A stretch of 64,000 bases of DNA from assembly GCA_030762895.1 (NCBI GenBank), contig CM061063.1, positions 55,755,196 to 55,819,195 on the forward strand, given 5' to 3'. Made by a program: the position numbers and the translations under genes. The DNA comes from Sophora flavescens (taxonomy: Eukaryota; Streptophyta; Magnoliopsida; Fabales; Fabaceae). This document shows, piece after piece, positions 46,022 to 55,651 of this stretch. A model generated the notes under the pieces. The model was given only the letters and a program-made list of their open reading frames with translations, searched no databases and was not told where the DNA came from. Each line of letters begins with the position of its first letter. The stretch's first letter is position 1.

Positions 46022-46642
46022 TGTGTACTGGCCGAGGAGTAAAACCCGGCCACCGAGCTTGGATACCCGATCTAACCCAGATATTAAGGATAAGATATTG
46101 ATATTATCTTCAATAATCCTGATATTATCTCAAATAACCTTATACGGTTAAGAGATCAATTTAAGATATCATCTTAATCAATCCGGATATTATCTCACAT
46201 AACCTTATCCGGTTAAAAGAGATAATATCCCTTAAATTAAGGAAATCACATCTCAGAAGATTTAAGAGATAAAATGAAATATATCCATATCTCTTAAAGA
46301 TATGGGGATCCTATTATAAAAGGAGGAGAACCCAAGAGAGAGACTCACTTTTGACTGAATCCCGGTAACTCTCCCTTAAGCGTATTAGAGAAACCAGCTT
46401 GACCAAGAGACTATTGAAGAGTCCTTGCTTGCCGGTATTCATCGGATACACGATTAGGGGATCGAGATCACCGTATGGCCAAGGGTTGAACCTAGAACTA
46501 CGTCTGGCTTTGATTCTCATTGGGATACGTAGGACCGGTATACAACATTCTGTCAAGCCATAATCTAAAACAACCCCCATTGTTCACTCTTGGTTTGACG
46601 TTCTACGACGAGATTCCGGCAAGTCGGATCTCGACAGGAACA
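46022..46642 (+). repeat. Tat element 3' LTR
   Basis: The 621-bp LTR begins TGTGTACTGGCC and ends CAGGAACA. It has the same TATA box and body as the 5' copy, with fifteen substitutions counted by eye. Confidence 0.93.
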
Positions 46643-47618
46643 GTTCTCTTCCTCTTCTCGCTTCTTTTTCCTTCCCTTTTTTCCTATTCTTTTGGATGCA
46701 CGATCCAATTGGAGCGTTTGTTTTTAAAGAAAAGATAATGCTTCCCTCGGGAAATGTAATTAAAGGTGGACTTTTTTTTCCCGATAATTAAAGTAAATTC
46801 ATTGACAAACATCTAACTCTAGCATCAATAATGCTAGAAATAAAGTAAAAAACACAAATAGATAGTTCTACAACAAGAAAATCCCCCCTCCCCCCAAGCC
46901 TAACTAACATTTACTCACCAAAATGGCAGCTCTTAACATAAAACCGTATACAGCAGCAAGCATCGTCAATATAGAGCTATGATTTAACAACTTCCATAAA
47001 CCAAAATATCAGGAAGCATGACGAGATTTGATTTAGTAACTTTTAGCCCCAATGTTCCTTTCTATTTTGGTCATCCTCCCCAAATAGCTTATATACATGA
47101 TTTGAAATGGTGTGCATCAAACAAATCTCACTCCACTCATAGCTGACGTGGAATGTTTGCATCCTATTCCCAATTGACCCTATTAGTATGCCCTGTTCTA
47201 TGGAGATAGAAACTGCTACTACACCAATCTTCATCATTGTAGCTACTCCTTTTACACCAGTAAACACACAAAAAACAAATATTTTGGCTTTCTTTTCAGA
47301 CTAAACAAAATCAACCCTGCAAAAGTGTTGCTCTGGTCATAATTTCTTCTACCAACCCACTTGCAAAGAGAGTCTCTTGATTCCAACAACATCTGGAGGT
47401 CCTCCATAGTTTTCAGTTCTTAGCCAAGCTACAAGAGCCTATCCTCTGCTTTTTGTAAAACTCCTAATCAGCAAAACACCTTCTTCAGCATCGGCAAACT
47501 GATTCGCTCCCTTATTCCTCTGTTGCACCTCAGATTCCCTTTGAACAGGTTTGATTGCACTTTCTACTCCTCCTCCTCAACTGCACGATCCTTTGAACTA
47601 TCCCTTCTTCATCATGGG
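46643..47618. other. Unassigned spacer between the Tat and hAT elements
   Basis: No recognisable gene or terminus was found. A minus-strand open frame at 47043-47267 (74 codons) has no known motif. Part may be decayed coding sequence, since the base composition is less AT-rich than in neighbouring spacers. Confidence 0.5.
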
Positions 47619-48929
47619 TAGGGGTGCACAGATTGGGCCGACCTGACCCGAATCTGAGTAACCCGAACAAAAAAAGAGAAACGGTCGGGTTCGTATGGGC
47701 CAGCGGGTGAAATTTTCAGTTTTATACAGTTTCCTTTGGTCGGGTCCGGGTGTGAAAAATTAGACCCATCGGTACCCGGACCCGACCGAATTAATAGTTT
47801 TAAAGATATCTATTTTTATGTCATTATTATTACTTCCAAAATTTTGTTAGTCGGCCCAACCCATTTCGTCTCTCACAATACACAAAGAGTCAAAGAACCT
47901 GAATTCCATTAGTTCATTTGTTGCTTCATAAACCCTAGCAAAACGCCTCCCTCCCTCTCTCCTTCTTTCGAGTTTCGACGTTTCCTCTATGAGTCTGACT
48001 CAAACCTTAGCGTAGTGCCACCATTCTCGAATCTCCCTAGCTTTCTCCTTTCTCTACTCTCACAGAGACACAGACTCACACACTCCGCGCCTCTCTCGCT
48101 CGTCTTCGATCTGCCTTTCTCTCACGGTGACTTCCACTTCACGGGCGTCTCTGAAACGATCATTATTGAGGCAAGGGTTTACATATTTGTGGCTTTGTGC
48201 TTTGATTTTTGTCACTTTTGGGTTAAGATTTTTGGTTCTGGTTTCATATGATTCAAACCCTAAAATTTGAAAACCCTAACATTATGATTAATCATTTTAT
48301 TTTATTATTTTTTAATGATCTTTTATTTTACTGTTTCAACTTTGAATGATGAAAAATTATAGTAGTCTACCAAAAGATTAAATAAATTATAGTAATGCGT
48401 CTACTGAAAATGCATGTTCGTGTCAAGAAAAGAAAAGAAAAATGCATGCTTTTTATTATTATATGCATAAATGTTAAACAATAATTCGTTACTTTATGCA
48501 TGCTTGGTAAATGCTCGATTGCTTGGTCCCAGTTTTGTGATTACTTTTACTGAAGAAAAGATTAAAGTATTGTTATTTAATTTAATTCTAAAGGTCTACC
48601 TTGTGCATACTTCTATTCTAAGTTCTAACCATTTTGGATGGAGAAGAGATTATCTTTTTGTTGTGTCCAGATTTTGTGGGTAGTGACTGATAAAAATATC
48701 TTGTTATTGTAGTTTAATTTCACTGGCCTTCCTCAGTGCTTTGTGCTTTTATTTTTCCTTGGAGCAAGAAATTGGAAATCAGTTTAGCAAGCAAAGGTAT
48801 GGCTTTCAACTATCTGCTTTGTGCTGATTTACCTTATTAAATGTATTGATTTGTATGCTTACATAGTCTCTTCTTATTCACGATTTGTCTCCTTAAATGT
48901 ATTGATTGGTTACATTTGTATGCTTAAAT

Positions 48930-49325
48930 AGTCATGCTTGAATCTGCAATTTTCATGCTTGGATCTGCAATTTACTAAATTGTATGGTTGTTTTGTATTT
49001 ATTGTGACTGAACTGTAAACTGTAATCACCATGAATGGAACTGTGGTCATGCAAATTTGACATGATAAATCACCATGTTCCTTTAGTTCTTGTTCTTTGT
49101 GTGCCTAACTATGTAAACTTCTTTGCATGCTTAATGTGCATACTTGTATGCTTGTATGCATGATTTGATTTGTCTGCTTAATGTACATGCTTTGTATACT
49201 TGTATGCTTGATTTGTATGCTTAATGTGCATGCTTGTATGCCTGAATCTGTAATGTGCATGCTTGTATGCCTGTATCTGTAAACTGATTTTTTTCTCCTA
49301 ATTTGCATGCATGCTTGATTTATCT
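48930..49325. repeat. Degenerate GCATGCTTGTATGC repeats
   Basis: Words such as 'tgcatgcttgtatgc', 'ttgtatgctt' and 'gatttgtatgc' recur irregularly in the untranslated part of the hAT element. The 89-codon minus-strand frame across it is a by-product. Confidence 0.65.
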
Positions 49326-49609
49326 GATATGTTATGGAAAATTGTAAAAATGTAAGTGCATGCTCATGTTTCACCTCCTATTGTTTAATACTTGGGAAAA
49401 CATTTAGGTTTCAAAACTTCAAAGAAATTTAAATAAATCAGATAATTCTCCCGATTGATAAACTTAAAAGCTTTAAGAAAATTATAACAAATTTAAATCA
49501 AACATATAGAATAATGTTAGAAACTTATATAAAACAGATCCAGCCAATGAGTGCTTATATAATAATGTGGTTGGCTGTAGTTGACTATGGCTTCTTTGTT
49601 GTCTTAGTG

Positions 49610-51902
49610 ATGGAGCAGTCTAGTCAAGACCTGTCTCCTACGTTAACCCCACATATGCCAACACTAACTGGTACTCAGGGGCTGTAAATCCCACCAATTC
49701 TGCACAAACAGCAGGATGTGGTGGTGGATCTCTGCCCACTGGACAGGCAGCAACTACAACGGAAGCTGCTGGACCTGCCACCACCGATTCACTTCCAAAA
49801 AATTCAAAGAAGAGGAAACCTAATGCGAGTGGTCCTAGGAGAACTTCCGCTGCTTGGGACCACTTCATAAAATTAGGTGTAAATGAAGCAAAGGAACCAA
49901 CTGCAGCTTGCAAATATCGTGGTAAAAAATATATGGCTGACATAAAGCAACATGGTACTTCTAATTTACTTTCTCACTTGAAAAATTGCCCCAAGTATCC
50001 GAGTGTTATAATTAATGACCCCAATCAAACTGCCCTTACTTTTAAGAGTGGAGAGGGTGGTAGCTTAGGGACTGCCAGTTGCAGATTTGATCTAGAAGCT
50101 TGTAGGAAGGCATTGGCCTTTTTTGTCACAGTAGATGAACAACCCTTCAGGGTGGTAGAGGGGAAAGGGTTTAAGCACCTTTGTAGACAGTTGCGGCCCC
50201 AATTTATTATCCCGTCAAGGCGTACTGTTGCTAGAGACTATTTTCAAAAGTACCTTGATGAGAAATTGAGGTTGAAGGCTTTTTTTAGATCTGATTGCAG
50301 TAGGGTAGCCCTCACAACAGACTGCTAGACTTCTGTCCAAAATCTTAATTATATGACCCTCCCTGCACACTTTATTGATAATGAGTGGAAATACCAAAAA
50401 AGAATAATTAGCTTCTCCTTAGTCCCCAACCACAGAAGAGACGATTGGTAGGAAAATTGAGGAGGTTCTAAGGGATTGAGGTCTAAGAATTGTGTCTACA
50501 ATCATAGTTGACAACGCATTTTCCAATGATGTGGCTATTGCATATTTGAAGAAGCGAATAAAAAATATGAATGGTTTAATGGTGGATGGGGAATTCTTTC
50601 ATATGAGATGTTGTGCTCATATACTGAATTTGGTAGTCAATGATGGCCTAAAGGACATGCAAAGCAGTATTTCCAGCATTTGAAATGCTGTTAGATTTAT
50701 AAGATCTTCGCCACAAAGGTCCGCTAAATTTAAGGAATGCATAGAATTTTCTAGAATCACATGTAAGAAGCAAGTATGTCTTGATGTTCCAACAAGGTGG
50801 AACTCGACATACATGATGTTAGATGCTGCAGAAAAATTTCAAGCTTCCTTTGAGAAGCTTGAAGATGAGGAATCTAGCTATGTTGACATCTTTGAGGATT
50901 CTGGTCGCCCCAATGCATTTGAATGGGAGAATGTTCGTGCATTCGTGAGGTTTCTCTCAAGATTTTCTATGAGGCAACCAAGGTGTTTTCGTCATCACAA
51001 CAAGTCAGTTTGCATCATGCTTTTCATCAATTGGCTTCCATTCTTTGTGAGCTTAAGAAGTCCTCAACAAATGGAAATACGGTTTTGGCAACAATGGGAT
51101 TCGAAATGAAACTGAAATACAACAAGTATTGGGGTGATGTGGTAAAGGTAAACCAATTTCTTTATTTTGGTGTTATCTTTGATCCACGGTGGAAGTTGAG
51201 ATTTGTGGATTGGTCATTTAGTGAAATGTATAGCGATCAGCCTAATTTTGCAAATGAGCTATCCACCACTTTAAAGGATAATCTTTTAAAAATGTACAAT
51301 TGGTACAAGGCGGCTTATAACCAACAAAACAGTTCTGGGCAGTCTTGTCCATTAAGCAGCACTTAAGAGAAAAAGACAAATGATAAAAAGAATGAACTAG
51401 AGGGGTACCTTAGTGAACCTTGTATTGATGAAGGTAACAAATTTGAGATTCTTGGTTGGTGGAAGAATAACTCAGCCCGGTACCCCATATTGTCTACCAT
51501 AGTTAGAGATCTCATGGCCACGCCCGTTTCCACAGTGGCTTCAGAAAGTGCCTTCAACACGGGGGGGATGGGTTTTAAACACATTTAGAAGCTCCTTAAG
51601 CCCAGCCATGGCAGAAACATTGATTTGTGCTCAAAACTGGTTGAGGCCTTCCCTTAGCCAATTCAAGGATCTCAATCTCAATGAGGAGTTTGAGATATCT
51701 GAAAATATTGTAACAGGTAACTAATTTCTTTTTTCAGCTAGTAGCATATGAAATCCTCAATCTTTGTGTATAAGTTAAATCCCTAATTTTTATTGAATGT
51801 TCCGTAGAATTTCAAGGAGGACAAACTAGTTTTGGAGGGGTGGGTGGATCATCAGCAGTTGCTGGACTTGCAGCTAGATGTGGTCCATCAACTCAATCAT
51901 AA
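49610..51902 (+). pseudogene. hAT transposase (BED finger and dimerisation domain)
   Basis: From ATG at 49610 the sequence reaches, after a frameshift near 49650, a basic KNSKKRKP stretch. A BED-like zinc finger follows: WDHFIKLG ... CKYRGKKYMADIKQHGTSNLLSHLKNC, with the second cysteine changed (CKYR for CKYC). Next is DEQPFRVVEGKGFKHLCRQLRPQF. Stops and shifts occur at 50326 and around 50450-50500, then VDGEFFHMRCCAHILNLVVNDGL. Later blocks are CLDVPTRWNSTYMML, the FDPRWKL region and the dimerisation motif ARYPILSTIVRDLMATPVSTVASESAFNTGG. An intron 51716-51808 (GT-AG) joins to EFQGGQTSFGG. The domain set is that of plant Ac-like hAT transposases, which excise and reinsert the element. At least five lesions make this copy inactive. 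Confidence 0.88.
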
Positions 51903-52196
51903 CCAATTGGCTGTGATTGAGAAAATTCTCAGGTTCTGTACCCTATTTTTGCCACTGACCTGCTCATATCCATATTGCTAAATCTGATTTACCTTTGTAC
52001 TAATTGAGTATTGTTGTGAAATCTTTACAGTTGTTACACTTTTTTCATTTTGGGAGTCATCTGTAAGACATGACTCAATCTGGATTTGGCATATCAATTT
52101 TTTGAGGTAGTTATGAATTTTGTTGTATTTCAGCCCATTTTAATCATTAAAGACTTGCGTTGCTGATTTTTTTTTTTACTTTACTCTTCTTTGCAG

Positions 52197-52320
52197 TGTT
52201 GTGGCATTGTGACCCTGATTGGAAATCCAAAATTATTGAGGACCTTGAAGCCCGTTTCAGACTCTCCCGTGTTACTGACACCTTCCCTGATGCTGCTACT
52301 ATGCCTTTTACCTTCTGTCT
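52197..52320 (+). pseudogene. Exon fragment resembling plastid ATP-dependent phosphofructokinase
   Basis: A splice acceptor TTCTTTGCAG ends at 52196 and the open phase reads DPDWKSKIIEDLEARFRLSR and TDTFPDAATMPFTFCL. Plant plastid-type phosphofructokinases (PFK4/PFK5 group) have a closely similar N-terminal stretch of the form DPDWK...ED.E.RF.(L/I)...TD.FPDA..(M/I)PSTFCL, ahead of the catalytic domain. Only this exon is visible and it is cut by the LTR of the Ogre element directly after TFCL. It may be a gene remnant or a fragment carried by the hAT element. The assignment rests on remembered family sequence. Confidence 0.55.
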
Positions 52321-52574
52321 TGTGAACACCCATTTTTGTCCGTCTTCATTTTATTTTATTGTAATTTTATTATTATTGTTATTATATTTCAGGGAGACTA
52401 AAAAATAATAGTGAAGAAAGAAAGAAGAAAAAGAAAATAATGAAGAAAGGACGAGGGGGTTCCGTCCACTGCATACTTAATTTTCTGTTGGACGCGGAGG
52501 TTCCATCCACTGCATACTTAATTTTCTGTTGGACGAGGAGGCTCCGTCCATTGCATACTTAATTTTCTGTTGGA
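52321..52574 (+). repeat. Ogre 5' LTR, first piece
   Basis: The LTR starts TGTGAACACCCATTTTTGTC, identical to the inverted start of the nested LTR at 55646. It contains three 41-bp units around TTCCGTCCACTGC (starts 52460, 52501 and 52542) and breaks at CGTGG. Confidence 0.9.
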
Positions 52575-53478
52575 CGTGGTGTAGCGACCTAAAGAAAAGA
52601 CTAGTTTTCGCTCTTAGAGAGAAGACATGGAGTCGCCACCAACTTTATTTTGTTTCAAGGAAGTTGGAAAACCTTTTTAAGAAAAGTCTTGGGGTCCGGG
52701 AGTCGATTATGTCTAGGGAAGACATGGAGACTTAACCCCACGGCACCCTAGAACATCCATAAAATGGTTACCCAAAATTTTTGTGTAAAATATTAGTAAC
52801 TTTGAGATATTTGTTTTACCCGTTATGAACCTCTTTATTAAAACTACATGAGGTTGAACATGGCACGTAAGTCCACAGAGAAACCTCTAAATCTGAAAGG
52901 TTAAACATGACACTTGTCATAGGGCAACCCAAAAAAGGTTGTTTTAATCAAGTGATCATCCTCTATTTTTTTTAATGTAAAATAAATAATTTTTATCTCT
53001 TGAAGACGGGACATAAACGTAGAAATGAAACTTTTTACCAACTTACTCAGAGAACAGAAGCATAGAGAAGTAAGAGTGTCAAGAGAAATTTATTAACAAT
53101 ATCAACGAAAAGAACAAAGTTTACCGAATGGGAGTAGAATAAGAATCACTTTGTTCACTCCCAATGGTAAGATTTTAAGCTCGAAGTCTTTGCATTCAAT
53201 CTCCCTGGCTCCTTCAGCTCTTCCTTCTTAACCACTTCTAATAATAGGGAAGAGAAAAGGAAGCCCATATTTCTAATCTCTCTTCCTCCCAACAAAAATC
53301 TCTCATTCTTTTCTCTTTTCTTTGTATCTTTCCTCTCTATCTCCTCTCTGATCTTTCGTTTTCTCTCAAGAACAGTGTTCTCCCCTCCTTTCTCTTTCCT
53401 CACTAAGAAAATATCAGATCATCAGTCCTTCCCTCCAAAAATCTCTCTCTGTCCCCCTCTCCTCTCTTTTTCCTCTCC

Positions 53479-53488
53479 TTTTATATAC
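53479..53488 (-). promoter_or_regulatory. TATA box of the nested Ogre solo LTR
   Basis: On the minus strand GTATATAAAAGG precedes a GA-rich stretch, in the same place as TATAAAAGGGGGAGG in the host LTR at 56131. It lies downstream of the dyad array in the LTR's own direction. Confidence 0.6.
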
Positions 53489-54327
53489 GGAGGAGAGGGC
53501 TTATTGCTTCTTCCCCGTTGACTTCAAGGTCGGCTTGCACAAATACCCAAGGCTTGGGCCATTCTGAACAACGGAAAGGAAGGGATTTGATGTGAAGGTT
53601 GCACGCTTGAAAAGGGAAGGAGATGGGGGTTTTTTCCTGATGGGTATGAAGGCTTTTTAGGGTTAGGAGTGAGGCTGCCAGTTTAAGGCGAGGGAGGAGA
53701 TGGAAGAAAAAAGAAAAGACCAATGGGTAGAGGAGGTGCAAAAAAGGGGGTTCTGAGCAGAGATAGCGTGTGTCCAGATGGGGTGGTATGAGTAGCAGAA
53801 AGGTGGTGATTTGATGTGAGGGTTGCACGCTTGAAAAGAGAAAAGAGAAAAGAGATGGGGGGTTTTGAACAGAAATAGCATATGCCCAGACGGGGTGGCA
53901 TGAGTAGCAGAAATGTGGTGATTTAATGTGAGGGTTGCACGCTCGGAAAGAGAAAATAGATGGGGGGTTTTGAGTAGAAATAGCGTGTGCCAAGACGGGG
54001 TGGTATGAGTAGCAGAAAGGTGGTGATTTGATGTGAGGGTTGCACGCTCGAAAAGAGAAAAGAGATGGGGGTTTTTGTCTGCTGTGCATGATGGCTTTTT
54101 AGGGTTAGGAGTAGGGTTACCAGGTTAAAACAAGGGAGGAGGTAAGGAAGAAGGAGGACCAATGGGTAGAGGAGGAAAAGAGGTCTTGCCTGGTATGTAA
54201 AGTAGGTAGGAGGCGTAACTCAGCTTCCTTTCCTTTTTGTTGATTGTCTTTTCTCCTTGTTTTCTTCGTCCTTTCTTCCTTATCTTCTCATTCTTCTTTC
54301 TTTATTCTTTAGCCTTCAACCTGAAAA

Positions 54328-55550
54328 TAAAGTTGCAGTGGATGGAATCTCTTCGTCCCAATAGAAAATTAGATATGCAAAAGTGGATATACACTGGACG
54401 GACCTCCTCGTCCAACAAGAAAAGATAATTGCAGTGGACGGAACCTCCTCGTCCAACAGAAATTAAAATAATTGAAGTGGACGGAACCCCCTCGTCCAAC
54501 AGAAATAAAAAGGAACAGGACTGGACGGGATCAACAGCAGGTGCAAAGCAATGGACGGGACTACCCTGTCCATCAGCAAGTGGAAAGCAATGGACGGGAC
54601 CACCCCGTCCATCAGCAAGTGGAAAGCAGTGGACGGGACCACCCCGTCCATCAACAAGCGCAAAGCACTGGACGGGACCACCCCGTCCATCAGCAAGTGG
54701 AAAGCAGTGGACGGGTCCACCCCGTCCATCAGCGAGTGCAAGGCACTGGACGGGACCACCCCGTCCAACAGCAAGTGTAAAGCAATGGACGGGACTACCC
54801 CTTCCAACAGCAAATGGAAAGCGTTGGACGGGACCACCCCGTCCATCAGCAAGTGCAAAGCGATGGGCTCGGACCACCCCGTCCATCAGCAAGTGCAAGG
54901 CACTGGACGGGACCACCCCGACCAACAACAAGTGTAAAGCAATGGACGGGACGACCCCGTCCAACAGCAAGTGGAAAGCAGTGGACGGGACCACCCCGTC
55001 CATCAGCAAGTGCAAGGCACTGGACGGGACCACCCCGTCCAACAGCAAGTGTAAAGCAACGGACAGGACTACCCCGTCCAACAGCAAGTGGAAAGCGTTG
55101 GATGGGACCACCCCATCCATCATCAAGTGCAAGGCACTGGACGGGACCACCCCGTCCAACAGCAAGTGTAAAGCAATGGACGGGACGACCCCGTCCAACA
55201 ACAAGTGGAAAGCAGTGGACGGGACCACCCCATCCATCAGCAAGTGCAAGATAATGGACGGGACCACCTCATCCAACGAGTGAGTCCAATGCAATGGACT
55301 GGACTGCGTCCAACACAATGGACGAGACCACCTCGTCCACAACAAGTTCAAGGTAGTGGACTGGACCGCGTCCAACAGCAAATTAAAGGGGCTGGCCTGG
55401 ACCGCGTCCAACAGCAAGTCCAATGCAATGGACGAGACCATCCCATCCACAGCAAGTGCAATGGACTGGCCTGAACCGTGCCCAACAGCAAATTAATAAT
55501 TTGATGGACAGGACCTCCCTGTCCAACAGCAAATGTGATGGACTGGAAGG
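54328..55550. repeat. 39-bp tandem array with a dyad in each unit
   Basis: About nineteen units with an exact 39-bp period run from 54553 to about 55290 and carry GGACGGGACCACCCCGTCC, then 'atcagcaagtggaaagcagt'. More diverged and longer relatives flank it on both sides, grading into the 41-bp units of the host LTR. Each unit holds a 7-bp stem (GGACGGG/CCCGTCC) and a 5-base loop. As 39 is divisible by three, several frames on both strands stay open (KQWTGPPRPSASG-type repeats and their reverse). These are artefacts of the period rather than genes. Confidence 0.93.
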
Positions 55551-55651
55551 GATCACCCCCTCCTTTCTTCATATTATTAGTCTCCTTGAAACATGATATC
55601 ATAAAAGTTAGAATAAAATGAAGACAGACAAAAATGGGTGTTCACACGTGG

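Larger units (their letters stand above)
32464..46642 (+). mobile_element. Tat-lineage Ty3/gypsy retrotransposon, 14.2 kb
   Basis: Two LTRs of about 620 bp bound the element. Gene order is gag, protease, RT, RNase H, a second RNase H-like domain, integrase. These are followed by an 80-bp tandem array and an antisense extra gene, which is the Tat-type layout. Fifteen base differences were counted by eye between about 600 aligned LTR positions, so insertion is moderately recent. Several in-frame stops make it inactive. A 3.6-kb Athila-like element sits inside it. No target duplication was found: the right flank reads GTTCT, and the first eight bases of the 5' LTR are altered. Confidence 0.92.
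47619..51940 (+). mobile_element. hAT-family DNA transposon, degenerate
   Basis: A hAT-type start TAGGGGTGCACAGATTGGG lies at 47619, followed by many GGTCGGGT/ACCCGAC words, a CT-rich leader near 47.95-48.15 kb, a long untranslated stretch and the transposase region. The 3' terminus was not identified. A weak candidate ends ACCCTA near 51945 but lacks a matching target duplication. The element may be 3'-truncated or continue beyond the Ogre insertion. Confidence 0.7.
52580..55646 (-). mobile_element. Solo LTR of the same Ogre family, inserted in reverse inside the Ogre 5' LTR
   Basis: CGTGG lies at 52575-52579 and 55647-55651. On the minus strand the 3,067-bp segment begins TGTGAACACCCATTTTTGTC, as the host LTR does. 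It ends GGTCGCTACA, against GGTCGCGACA in the host LTR. The rest aligns in reverse with 55.7-57.5 kb (TATA region, 'ggtgccgtggggttaag' block). It is longer than the host LTR mainly because of a large 39-bp tandem array. No internal coding, primer site or second LTR is present. Confidence 0.92.

Noticed and set aside
49638..49943. Minus-strand 101-codon frame
   Set aside because: Opposite to the alanine- and threonine-rich start of the hAT transposase; a shadow frame.
51930..51950. 3' terminus of the hAT element (ACCCTA)
   Set aside because: Only a weak match to the 5' end TAGGGGTGCACAGA and no matching 8-bp duplication of ATCATGGG.
54302..55450. Long open frames on both strands (up to 382 codons)
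   Set aside because: They exist because the 39-bp period is a multiple of three; no start context, domain or composition of a real protein.
54328..55550. CRISPR-like array of regular repeats
   Set aside because: Units are continuous 39-bp tandem repeats without unique spacers, in a plant LTR, with no cas genes.
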